Below are positions 1 through 5,476 of a stretch of DNA of 9,501 nucleotides, one piece after another (within the stretch, counting starts at the first letter, position 1; every line of letters starts with the position of its first letter). Source of the DNA: JBDRGC01 sp043818215 (GTDB taxonomy: Bacteria > Chloroflexota > Anaerolineae > Anaerolineales > UBA11858). The position numbers and the translations under genes were made by a program. Location of the stretch: NCBI GenBank assembly GCA_043818215.1, contig JBDRGC010000477.1, forward strand, positions 1 through 9,501, in the 5' to 3' direction. The notes beneath the pieces were generated by a model. The model searched no databases, was not told the origin of the DNA, and was given only the letters and a program-made list of their open reading frames with translations.

Positions 1-227
1 GTCTCCATCTGCCCGATACTCTGGCGCTGGAAGCAGGCGAAAGCGTCGCACAAGAAATCACCGAAACCGGAGTTCCGTACACCCAGGTGTCCTGGCTGGT
101 GCGGGCCTGCGAACGCGATGATTCGGTCAAAATCGAAGTTACCCTGGAGCCGGGTGATATTGCCGAAAGCTGGCAGCTTTCTATCGAACCGGTGGGGATC
201 ACCCGGCCCGGCGGCGCATGCCCCTAG
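1..227 (+). CDS. C-terminal end of an unrecognised protein (partial)
   Basis: An open frame enters from the left edge (first full codon at base 3) and ends at TAG 225-227, giving 74 residues. The visible part reads as alternating beta-strand-like and polar stretches (for example GVPYTQVSWLVRACERDD and VKIEVTLEPGDIAESWQ), with no transmembrane segment. It ends in a short Gly/Pro/Cys tail. Composition and codon use look like a real coding 3' end, and the next 500 bases hold only repeats, so this is the end of its transcription unit. I do not recognise the family; an all-beta C-terminal domain of an enzyme or secreted protein is possible. The start lies outside the window. Confidence 0.6.
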   Translation, partial: LHLPDTLALEAGESVAQEITETGVPYTQVSWLVRACERDDSVKIEVTLEPGDIAESWQLSIEPVGITRPGGACP

Positions 228-301
228 TACAGTCCAGCATAAATGCGCCCGCGGTTCGTAGTGAGCAATTCATGAGACTGCTGAAAAAAGGTCAATTTTT
301 T

Positions 302-332
302 TAACGCAAAGACGCAAAGGTACAAAGATGCG
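302..332. repeat. Short imperfect tandem repeat (ACGCAAAG units)
   Basis: The stretch reads AACGCAAAG, ACGCAAAG, GTACAAAG, ATGCGG, an 8-9 nt tandem motif. It lies directly left of the MITE copy A end. I see no gene in 228-351. Confidence 0.45.
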
Positions 333-351
333 GATTTTATTATAAAGAATG

Positions 352-654
352 AGAGTTCTGCATAAAAACACTACAGCAAATGGGGAAAGGAACGAATTTG
401 CGTCTTTAGAACAAGATATAGCCTTTGGTGCATAAATGTTTTTTGCCCCTCAAAGTGCGTCATTTGAATTATGTGAAATGGTAAATGGTGAATGGTAAAT
501 TCTAAATTGTAAATGAGGTGGATACATCGCCGCAATCATTTACCATTTATTATTCACCATTTACCATTTACAATTAGGTTTTGTTTGTGCGTAATTCAAA
601 TGACGCCCAAATTTCTCTTTTGGTGAGCGGAAAATCATTTATGCAAAATTCTCT
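352..654. mobile_element. MITE-like foldback element, copy A
   Basis: The left end reads AGAGTTCTGCATAAAA (352-367). The right end, read on the opposite strand from 654, is AGAGAATTTTGCATAAAT, so the element has imperfect terminal inverted repeats. Its left 80 bases align with the left half of copy B at 3606: both have CTGCATAAAA, then CTACA, then GGAACGAATTTG, then ATAGCCTTTGG. The right ends share GCATAAA followed by TTTTCCGCT. No transposase is encoded, so any movement would have depended on an enzyme supplied elsewhere. It is longer than copy B (303 versus 192 bp) because a second foldback (457-606) sits in its middle. I see no clear target-site duplication. Confidence 0.7.
457..606. repeat. 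Nested foldback with tandem heptamer arms inside MITE copy A
   Basis: The outer arms are a perfect 15-bp inverted repeat: GCGTCATTTGAATTA at 457-471 and its complement at 592-606. Between them lie two arrays of 7-nt units in opposite orientation. Left array, 476-517: AAATGGT, AAATGGT, GAATGGT, AAATTCT, AAATTGT, AAATGAG. Right array, 537-578: CATTTAC, CATTTAT, TATTCAC, CATTTAC, CATTTAC, AATTAGG. The arrays pair with each other across a spacer of about 19 nt. Confidence 0.75.
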
Positions 655-668
655 GTAGTCAGAAAAAA

Positions 669-691
669 ATCCGTGTGATCCGTGTCCTATG
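669..691. repeat. Single arm of the ATCCGTGT-type dispersed repeat
   Basis: The bases ATCCGTGTGATCCGTGTCC followed by TATG resemble the right arm of the foldback at 4174-4265 (ATCCGCGTCATCCGTGTTC then TATG). It is probably a solo arm of the same dispersed family. Confidence 0.45.
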
Positions 692-697
692 TTTATA

Positions 698-730
698 AAA
701 TGCACCTTTGTGACCGTGCCAGGTACATTT
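698..730. repeat. 33-bp palindrome at the 3' end of the TIR gene
   Basis: The 10-bp arms AAATGCACCT (698-707) and AGGTACATTT (721-730) pair with one mismatch around a 13-nt centre. The TAA stop of the minus-strand TIR gene (731-729) overlaps the right arm by two bases, so the stop codon is partly made by the palindrome. It could also act as a stem-loop protecting or ending the transcript, but there is no U-tract, so I do not call a terminator. Confidence 0.55.
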
Positions 731-3566
731 ACCGCGCTGACCCCAACTGCGCGGCCAAGTCCTGCGCCTCCCCATCTCGGCGGTGATAGCCGGTTTCGGC
801 GATGAGGGTTTGGGCTGCGGCCAGGTGTTGGCGCGGGGTCAGACCTGCCAGGTTTCGCAAACCTGGCAGGTCTCTGCTTGCCAGATACAGGCGGACGTAT
901 TCCAGGTGGGCGTCGCACTGGTGCAGTTTCATGCCGCCGCGAGTGGCGATTTGCATGGTTTCTTCCAGGTCGTGGTGGGCATGCTCGAAATCGCCCGTGG
1001 CGCGGTGCAGGGCGGCGCGGGCCAGCAGGCCGCGGGGAATTTCATCTTGATTGCCCGACTGCCGCAGGCCGTCCACGGCGCGGTGCAGGTGTTGGGCGGC
1101 GAGTGCAAACCTTTCGGGTTTCAGGCTGTTACGCTCCGCTGCGGGGGCGCCTTGTAAAAACCCGAAAGGTTTTAAGTGGGCGCGCCCCAGGGAGAGATGG
1201 TCGAGGGCAATGTCAAGCAACCAGTTTTGGGTTGTAACCCACTCCAATGTCTGCGCGGCCCGCTCCTGCACCTCCCGGTAGGCCCCCTGGCCCAGCAGCA
1301 GGTCGCAGTAGCGGTAGCCCTGCAGGGAGTAGAGCCGCGGCAGACCCGGCTGGCGTTCCTTTAGCAGGACCTCGGCTTCCCGGAAGAGCTTTTTGGCTTC
1401 GTCCAGTTGCCCTCCCTGGTGCAGGGCGTCGGCCAGGGTGGTGCGGTTGACCATGCGCCAAAAGGCATCCCCGCTTTTGTCGGCCAGTTCGACGCTCTGG
1501 CGGGCGGCGGCAATGGCCGCGGGCACATCACCGCGGGTCAGGTGCAGCTCGCTCAGGTTGCTGGCGGCGATGGCGGCGTTTTTCCAGTTCTTCTGAGCAA
1601 TCAGAGCATCCAGCCCGGCTTGCATGGGCTGGGCGGCCTCGGTCAGGCGTCCCAGAGCGCGCAGGCGGAAACCAGCCCAATTCAAGACCGCGGCCTTAGC
1701 ATTTTCGGGCAACCCATCCACAGGCCGCGACCAGGGCGGGTCGAAGAAGCCGGACAGGGCGGCCAAATCCGAGCCGAACGCGCCGAGTTTTTGCGTGCTG
1801 TAATGCTCGTTCCCGTGTTTAATCCGTCTGAAGTACACATCGTCCAGCGATTCCTGATGCCGTCCCGCCGCGCAGCCGTGGGCCACGGCCTGGAAGAGGG
1901 GCGTCATTTCTGCGAGGGTGTCGGGCAGTTCTGGGGCGCTGTTTTTGTAGTACACGTAGAGGCGGTTGTTGGCCTCGCGCCAGGCTTGGGGGTGTTGGGC
2001 GCGCAACTGGGCGCCAAAGTGTTCGCGCACCAGGGGGTGGGCGTCGAGGGTGCCGGGGCGGTGAGAGTCGGCGGCGGCCAGCAGGCGCGCCGCTCGCAAA
2101 CGCGCCAGGGTCCGCTGCCAGCTGCGTTCTGACAGCGTGGCCAGGGTTTCGGTCAGCCCGGGGATGGGCGGTTCGGCGCGCAGCGCGGCCAGCGATTTGG
2201 CCCCGGCGGGCCGGTCATATAAGCCCATCAGCCGCAAGACGGCCAGTTCCGTGCCCTCGCCGAGCCATTTTTCATACGAAACCATCACCCGGCGGGCATG
2301 GCCGCCCCGCTCGGCGTCCTCTTCCAGCAGGCTGACTTCGTCCCGGCTGCGCACATCTCCTCCGCACACATCCCGCAAATAGGTTCCCAGCAGGTTCAGG
2401 GCCAGACCGTGACCGTTGAACTCGCGGGCGGCCTCCTGCAACTCGGCCTCAGGCCCTCTCACGCCCAGGGCGCGCAGCAGCTCCCCGCCGGCGGCATCCG
2501 AGAGATGGTCTAACGCCAGGCGCGGCGCGGTGGTGTGGGCGTAGGGGCCAATATCAGCGACGCGCTGCCGGGTGGTGATCAGGCATAAACCAACATTCGA
2601 GGCGGCCAGTTCACGCACCAGGGCTGCCAAAGCCGGGTCTTTGAGCCGCCCCCCGTCCGGGCCGGGCGGGTTTTGCAGTGGTTCCAGGCCGTCCAAGATC
2701 AACAAGGTGCGCTGGCAGCGGATCAGGCCTGCCAGACGTGCGCCTTTGTCCCAGGGGGAGCCTTCGTCGGGCGCGGGGTCGCCAAACCAGCGCAGGGCGG
2801 CGTCGATGAATGCGTCGGCGGAGGCCGCTGTCTCGCGGGTGCCCTGGCTGTAGAAAGACCAGGCGTAAACCCGCTTTGCGCCGCGGTAATGATCTGCGGC
2901 CATCCCCGCCAGCCAGTGATTGACCAGCGCCGATTTGCCCACCCCGCCCCAGGCCACCAGACTGAGCAGGTTGGTATCCGCATCGGCCCAGGCGCCGTCC
3001 AATAGTTCTAATTCCAACTGGCGGCCAAAAAGATGCTCCCCGGTGACCGGCAGGTGAGCGATAGAAATATCATCCGGTGGCAGGGGGAGCCATTCGCGCG
3101 GTTCCGCGTGTTGGTCGGCGCGGCGCAATAGCAGGCTGATCTCTTTGGCAATCGCAGCCAAATCCGCATCAATTTGGTGTTCATTTCCGCTCGATAAGGG
3201 ACAACCATCTTTCGGACGGGCCTGCAAACTTGCCAGCCAGTCAACTTCTGTCCAGGCGCAAGGTTTGGCAATCACAGGGAAAATGCGCACCCCTTTCTCC
3301 CTGTGATATTTCAATAAGCGGGGCGTTTCTTCGTTGAGAATGAAATTTGAGCTGAGGAAATTCGCTGAGATCAGCAGCACCGCCACGCTGGCAGCATCCA
3401 TAGCGGCGTCAATTTCGGCGTACCAATCATCGCCCCCTTCGATGCGCCGGTCGTCCCACACGTCAAGGATCCCTTCCATCTGGAGTACCTTCAAATGCGT
3501 CACCAGGCGGTCTTTCCATTCTTCGTCTTTATGGCTGTAGCTGATGAAAACGGTGGGGTTGGTCAT
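729..3566 (-). CDS. TIR domain-STAND NTPase-TPR protein, probable antiphage immune sensor
   Basis: 945 residues from ATG 3566-3564, preceded by a GGAAG ribosome site 6 nt upstream. Residues 1-150 form a TIR domain: it opens VFISYSHKDEEW (6-17), has DVWDDRRIEGGDDW (35-48), and carries a Glu pair at 79-80 in FILNEE, where bacterial TIR NADases keep their catalytic Glu. A STAND-type NTPase follows: a FGRQ linker at 180-183, Walker A GGVGKS (207-212) and Walker B LLILDGLE (288-295, Asp292), then a winged-helix-like region. From about 620 the protein is helical and TPR-like. In known systems the repeat part senses a phage signal, the NTPase oligomerises, and TIR depletes NAD+ to abort infection; that role is inferred here. 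The gene stands alone, flanked by mobile repeats. The open frame continues 84 codons further upstream, but that stretch is MITE sequence and not conserved protein. Two palindromes sit in frame at residues 799-820 and about 898-909. Confidence 0.9.
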   Translation of the reverse strand: MTNPTVFISYSHKDEEWKDRLVTHLKVLQMEGILDVWDDRRIEGGDDWYAEIDAAMDAASVAVLLISANFLSSNFILNEETPRLLKYHREKGVRIFPVIAKPCAWTEVDWLASLQARPKDGCPLSSGNEHQIDADLAAIAKEISLLLRRADQHAEPREWLPLPPDDISIAHLPVTGEHLFGRQLELELLDGAWADADTNLLSLVAWGGVGKSALVNHWLAGMAADHYRGAKRVYAWSFYSQGTRETAASADAFIDAALRWFGDPAPDEGSPWDKGARLAGLIRCQRTLLILDGLEPLQNPPGPDGGRLKDPALAALVRELAASNVGLCLITTRQRVADIGPYAHTTAPRLALDHLSDAAGGELLRALGVRGPEAELQEAAREFNGHGLALNLLGTYLRDVCGGDVRSRDEVSLLEEDAERGGHARRVMVSYEKWLGEGTELAVLRLMGLYDRPAGAKSLAALRAEPPIPGLTETLATLSERSWQRTLARLRAARLLAAADSHRPGTLDAHPLVREHFGAQLRAQHPQAWREANNRLYVYYKNSAPELPDTLAEMTPLFQAVAHGCAAGRHQESLDDVYFRRIKHGNEHYSTQKLGAFGSDLAALSGFFDPPWSRPVDGLPENAKAAVLNWAGFRLRALGRLTEAAQPMQAGLDALIAQKNWKNAAIAASNLSELHLTRGDVPAAIAAARQSVELADKSGDAFWRMVNRTTLADALHQGGQLDEAKKLFREAEVLLKERQPGLPRLYSLQGYRYCDLLLGQGAYREVQERAAQTLEWVTTQNWLLDIALDHLSLGRAHLKPFGFLQGAPAAERNSLKPERFALAAQHLHRAVDGLRQSGNQDEIPRGLLARAALHRATGDFEHAHHDLEETMQIATRGGMKLHQCDAHLEYVRLYLASRDLPGLRNLAGLTPRQHLAAAQTLIAETGYHRRDGEAQDLAAQLGSAR
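841..873. repeat. Perfect 33-bp palindrome inserted in frame in the TIR-STAND gene
   Basis: The arms AGACCTGCCAGGTTT (841-855) and AAACCTGGCAGGTCT (859-873) are perfect 15-bp complements around CGC. The length is 11 codons exactly. It encodes about residues 898-909 (RDLPGLRNLAGL). Such a perfect palindrome is not expected from protein constraint and looks like an inserted dispersed repeat. Confidence 0.8.
1107..1172. repeat. 66-bp inverted-repeat element inserted in frame in the TIR-STAND gene
   Basis: The arms AAACCTTTCGGGTTT (1107-1121) and AAACCCGAAAGGTTT (1158-1172) are perfect 15-bp complements around a 36-nt centre. The whole is 22 codons exactly. It encodes residues 799-820 (KPFGFLQGAPAAERNSLKPERF), which interrupts the helical repeat pattern. 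Part of its centre, GGCGCCTTGTAA (1146-1157), recurs at 3865-3876 outside any gene, which supports a dispersed element. Confidence 0.8.
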
Positions 3567-3605
3567 GCTGGCTTCCGGTCGGGGTTTGGTTTTTTCCAAG
3601 CGTAG

Positions 3606-3797
3606 AGAATTCTGCATAAAAAAAACTACAACGAATTTAGAAAGGAACGAATTTGAATCTCTGAAACGAGACATAGCCTTTGGCAAGGTGTTTTCGGAGC
3701 TGCTCAAATGGAGCGAATGCACAGGCTCGAGGTATAAATTCGTTTTTTTCCTCATTCGCTGTAGTATTGCCAGCGGAAAACTTTTATGCAGAACTCT
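3606..3797. mobile_element. MITE-like element, copy B, with target-site duplication
   Basis: Terminal inverted repeats are AGAATTCTGCATAAAA (3606-3621) and, on the other strand from 3797, AGAGTTCTGCATAAAA: 16 bp with one mismatch. The similarity continues inward through CTACARCGAAT and AACGAATTT on both arms. The element is flanked by the direct repeat AAGCGTA (3598-3604 and 3798-3804), a likely 7-bp target-site duplication (one further base, 3605, lies between the left copy and the inverted repeat). It encodes no transposase. It lies in the 5' leader of the TIR-STAND gene, ending 39 bp before the start codon. Confidence 0.8.
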
Positions 3798-3803
3798 AAG
3801 CGT

Positions 3804-3832
3804 ATTGTAGTTGATCAATGCGGGATGTGCAA
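3804..3832 (-). promoter_or_regulatory. Possible original promoter of the TIR-STAND gene
   Basis: On the minus strand, TTGCAC (3832-3827), a 17-bp spacer and TACAAT (3809-3804) resemble a housekeeping promoter. The -10 is good (5 of 6), the -35 weak (3 of 6). Without MITE copy B the -10 would lie about 40 bp before the start codon, a normal leader length. With it, the transcript would carry about 190 extra bases able to fold on themselves. I see no convincing promoter inside the MITE itself. Confidence 0.4.
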
Positions 3833-3864
3833 ATATACTAAGGAACTGTGATTACCGCTGAAGC

Positions 3865-3876
3865 GGCGCCTTGTAA
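3865..3876. repeat. Fragment of the dispersed repeat seen inside the TIR-STAND gene
   Basis: GGCGCCTTGTAA is identical to 1146-1157. Just before it, CCGCTGAAGCGG (3855-3866) forms a small hairpin. It appears to be a partial copy of the 66-bp element. Confidence 0.35.
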
Positions 3877-3885
3877 ATAATTTTC

Positions 3886-4122
3886 CCATTTGATGGAGAG
3901 AGCTTTTAGCCTGGGAGCCACCCCCGTAGGCCCAGGCGGAGGCGGCGACCTGGCGACGTTCACCCTGTGCGAGCCTTATCCGAGGGAGACAGTCTCTTGG
4001 CCTTCCAAAGCGCTCAAGTCAGCTACCGCACCGGAACCCCGCAGACTATCGTCGCCATGCTGAGTGGCAGAGTGGCTGTGACGAACAGTTGGCGTATATA
4101 CCTGCCGCTGGTGGTACGGTAG
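3886..4122 (+). pseudogene. Remnant of a secreted cohesin-like protein, C-terminal part, frameshifted
   Basis: Three pieces in two frames make one recognisable C-terminus. FDGESF is read from 3889. The next piece, SLGATPVGPGGGGDLATFTL, is in the following frame. Then, back in the first frame, come GDSLLAFQSAQVSYRTGTPQ and a run ending RIYLPLVVR, with TAG at 4120-4122. The GxGxLATFT...SLLAFQSAQVS pattern resembles the last strands of cohesin-type domains. The YLPLV+R end is typical of secreted Chloroflexota proteins and may act as a surface-sorting or processing signal; this is a pattern recalled from the group, not proven here. Two compensating frameshifts (near 3904 and near 3980) and the absence of an upstream gene body indicate decay. 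The rest of the gene is gone. Confidence 0.55.
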
Positions 4123-4173
4123 GGAAGATGCGTTGGGAGATAGTGTTTTAGGCGGTTGGTGAAATGGAACGCG

Positions 4174-4265
4174 GAGGACACGGATTTAACGGATTTTCGC
4201 GGATTCTTTAAAAATATAAAAAAAAACGCGTCAATCCGCTTAATCCGCGTCATCCGTGTTCTATG
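4174..4265. repeat. Foldback repeat of the ATCCGTGT/CACGGAT family
   Basis: The left arm (4174-4205: GAGGACACGGATTTAACGGA then TTTTCGCGGATT) and right arm (4232-4265: CAATCCGCTTAATCCGCGTC then ATCCGTGTTCTATG) are imperfect inverted complements around an A-rich centre. Open frames across it would encode low-complexity peptides such as IRLIRVIRVL; I regard these as spurious. It lies between the pseudogene and the 3' end of the RNase P RNA gene. Confidence 0.65.
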
Positions 4266-4463
4266 TACGCAAAGAGCCAAACTACCCCCAGGTCAGCCAA
4301 TAAGCCGCATTCTGTCCAGCGGAGGGGAAAGGTTTACACTCCCCGAAGGGGGCTTCGTCCCTTGTCCTCCGCGTGGGTGGCCATCTGTCTGGGACGTGCC
4401 TCTCGGCGCGCCTCGGTGCAGCCTACCCGGAACTGATAGGGAGACGAGCAGCCTCCCGCGATG

Positions 4464-4542
4464 GAATGATGAATTTTGAATAACGATTAACGGCCTGGGC
4501 CGTTCTCCGCTACTCGCCATTTGCCATTCGCAACTCGCTTCG
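4464..4542. repeat. Heptamer arrays inserted in RNase P RNA, after the GGCCAAACAGG block
   Basis: Plus-strand units on one side of a GGCCTGGGCC palindrome are GAATGAT, GAATTTT, GAATAAC, GATTAAC (4464-4491). On the other side are CGCTACT, CGCCATT, TGCCATT, CGCAACT, CGCTTCG (4508-4542). The period is 7 in both. The second array resembles the CGCCACT/CGCCATC units at 9205-9232. The insert falls in a peripheral stem, outside the conserved core. Confidence 0.65.
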
Positions 4543-4637
4543 TTCCTGTTTGGCCTTGCTCCCGATGGGGGTTGCCTGGCCGCGAATGTTGCCACCCGCG
4601 CCGGTGGTCTCTTACACCACCTTTTCACCATGACCGG

Positions 4638-4691
4638 GATCAGTGATCAGGTATTAGGGATCAGGCAAGATACCTGATCCCTGTTCCCTGA
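4638..4691. repeat. Heptamer foldback inserted in RNase P RNA, near the GGTGAAA block
   Basis: Left arm units (plus strand) are GATCAGT, GATCAGG, TATTAGG, GATCAGG (4638-4665). After a 5-nt loop come TACCTGA, TCCCTGT, TCCCTGA (4671-4691), largely complementary to the left arm. The insert makes an extra hairpin between the ACAGAAAATGACAG region and GGTGAAAAGG, an area where other RNase P RNAs have a short variable stem. Confidence 0.7.
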
Positions 4692-4868
4692 TTTACCGAT
4701 TCCGGCTGTCATTTTCTGTGGTCCTATCCGGCAGGTTGCCCCGCCCCGGACGTTATCCGGCATCGTGCCCTGTGGAGTGCGGACTTTCCTCGATCCCGAC
4801 GAGATGGGACCGCGGCCACCCGACCGACCTGGGGTATTGCCATGTTACCATGAACATCTCATCAGGGC

Positions 4869-4897
4869 TAGACAAATTTATCTCCCTCATGTAAAAT
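4869..4897 (+). promoter_or_regulatory. Promoter of rpsT
   Basis: TAGACA (4869-4874, 5 of 6 to the -35 consensus), a 17-bp spacer, and TAAAAT (4892-4897, 5 of 6 to the -10). Predicted start near 4904 gives a leader of about 38 nt. It is the best sigma-70-like promoter in the window. Confidence 0.75.
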
Positions 4898-4941
4898 AAC
4901 TCGCCGTAAAAACTGATCTACCCAAGTATTGGAGGCCCAAT

Positions 4942-5217
4942 TTGGCTAATACAAAATCAGCAATCAAACGAATTCGACAAAATGAGAAGCGCCGCATACG
5001 CAACCGTGTGTTCCGCGGTAGCGCCCGTACATTTGTAAAACAAGCTCGATTGGCAATCGAAAGTGGCACTGTGGATGAAGCTCGCGCTGCTACCATGCAA
5101 GCTGTCAGTGCGCTGGATAAAGCTGCTCAAAAGGGTGTATTGCACAATAACAATGCTTCGCGGCGCAAAGGCCGTCTGATGAAGCAGTTGGCTGCTTTAG
5201 AAGAGCAACAAGCGTAA
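4942..5217 (+). CDS. rpsT: 30S ribosomal protein S20
   Basis: 91 residues, the usual S20 length. S20 binds 16S rRNA and stabilises the 30S body. The sequence has the family's features: the opening ANTKSAIKRIRQNEKRRIRN, a strongly basic helical N-terminal half, the Ala-rich middle (MQAVSALDKAAQKGVLHNN) and NNNASRRKGRL near the end. The start is TTG 4942-4944, fixed by GGAGG at 4931-4935 with 6-nt spacing and by homology; no ATG or GTG fits. S20 of E. coli also starts with UUG, which helps limit its translation, so the rare start may be regulatory here too. The gene is single, has its own promoter and terminator, and is divergent from the RNase P RNA gene. Confidence 0.98.
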   Translation: MANTKSAIKRIRQNEKRRIRNRVFRGSARTFVKQARLAIESGTVDEARAATMQAVSALDKAAQKGVLHNNNASRRKGRLMKQLAALEEQQA

Positions 5218-5245
5218 TTGATATTTTCCCCAGGTTAACCACCCG

Positions 5246-5275
5246 GCGGGAGCTTATTCGAAGCTCCCGCTTTTT
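5246..5275 (+). terminator. Intrinsic terminator of rpsT
   Basis: A perfect 10-bp GC-rich stem, GCGGGAGCTT (5246-5255) with AAGCTCCCGC (5261-5270), a 5-nt loop, then TTTTT. It begins 28 nt after the rpsT stop. Confidence 0.92.
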
Positions 5276-5318
5276 ATGTTAACTCTCCCATCTTTTGTGC
5301 GTTCACGAGGCATAAGCG

Positions 5319-5476
5319 CTCGCGCGGTGGTATGCCGCAAAAGTGTCGGGCAGCCTTGCTCTCAGCGCCGTCCCAGGCGCAACTGGGGATAACAAACCCG
5401 CTATGGACGGCGTCGGAGCAATGATGGCCCAAACTAGCAGCTGACCATCGACACTTTTGCGGTATACTCTCGCGCG
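5319..5476. repeat. Nested long inverted repeat, function unknown (ncRNA, MITE or control element)
   Basis: The outer arms at 5319-5348 and 5449-5476 are near-complementary; their core GCCGCAAAAGTGTCG pairs with CGACACTTTTGCGG, and both ends carry CGCGCG. A second, inner pair follows: TTGCTCTCAGCGCCGTCC (5356-5373) with GGACGGCGTCGGAGCAA (5405-5421). The apex holds GGCGCAACTGGGG and CCCGC. An RNA of either strand could form one rod about 158 nt long. No open frame here looks coding. The right arm also holds a promoter-like pair (5441-5468). Confidence 0.65.
5441..5468 (+). promoter_or_regulatory. Possible promoter of the zinc-ribbon gene
   Basis: CTGACC (5441-5446), a 16-bp spacer and TATACT (5463-5468, 5 of 6) within TGCGGTATACT, which resembles TGCGGTATAAT before the glycosyltransferase. 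A start near 5475 would give a leader of about 200 nt before the ATG at 5683. The stretch 5477-5660 otherwise shows no gene I can support. Confidence 0.4.

Larger units (their letters stand above)
4286..4834 (-). ncRNA. rnpB: RNase P RNA (type A-like) with enlarged peripheral stems
   Basis: This is the catalytic RNA that matures tRNA 5' ends. Read on the minus strand it starts CCCCAGGTC (4834-4826), which pairs with GACCTGGGG at its 3' end (4294-4286) as helix P1. Hallmark blocks follow in the right order: GAGGAAAGTCCGCACTCC (4791-4774), the GCCGGATAACG-type region, GGTGAAAAGGTGG...GTAAGAGACCACC (4629-4603), GCAAGGCCAAACAGG (4559-4545), CGGGTAGGCTGC, which holds the GGT that binds tRNA CCA ends, and ACAGAATGCGGCTTATTGGC (4315-4296). 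At about 549 nt it is longer than the usual 350-400. The excess is two inserts made of 7-nt tandem units (4464-4542 and 4638-4691). It is divergent from rpsT. The ends are set from P1 pairing and may be off by a few bases. Confidence 0.92.

Noticed and set aside
457..606. CRISPR array
   Set aside because: The repeats are 7 nt with no spacers and are arranged as an inverted pair; no cas gene is present.
574..918. Minus-strand open frame of 114 codons with a Pro/Arg-rich start
   Set aside because: It overlaps the 3' end of the TIR-STAND gene in another frame and then runs through repeats and MITE copy A.
1407..2132. Long plus-strand open frame (241 codons) inside the TIR-STAND gene
   Set aside because: It is antisense to a gene with clear domains, is Gly/Gln/Val-rich as expected from a high-GC reverse frame, and shows no motif.
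3567..3818. An 84-codon N-terminal extension of the TIR-STAND gene up to 3818
   Set aside because: It reads through MITE copy B, has no conserved character, and the TIR domain begins right after ATG 3566, which has its own ribosome site.
4156..4479. Plus-strand open frame starting MVKWNAEDTDLTDFRGFF
   Set aside because: It translates the ATCCGTGT foldback repeat and then the antisense of RNase P RNA, a common false gene.
5319..5476. Integron attC site or tRNA gene
   Set aside because: No integrase, no attC consensus ends, and no cloverleaf or CCA-end pattern could be drawn.
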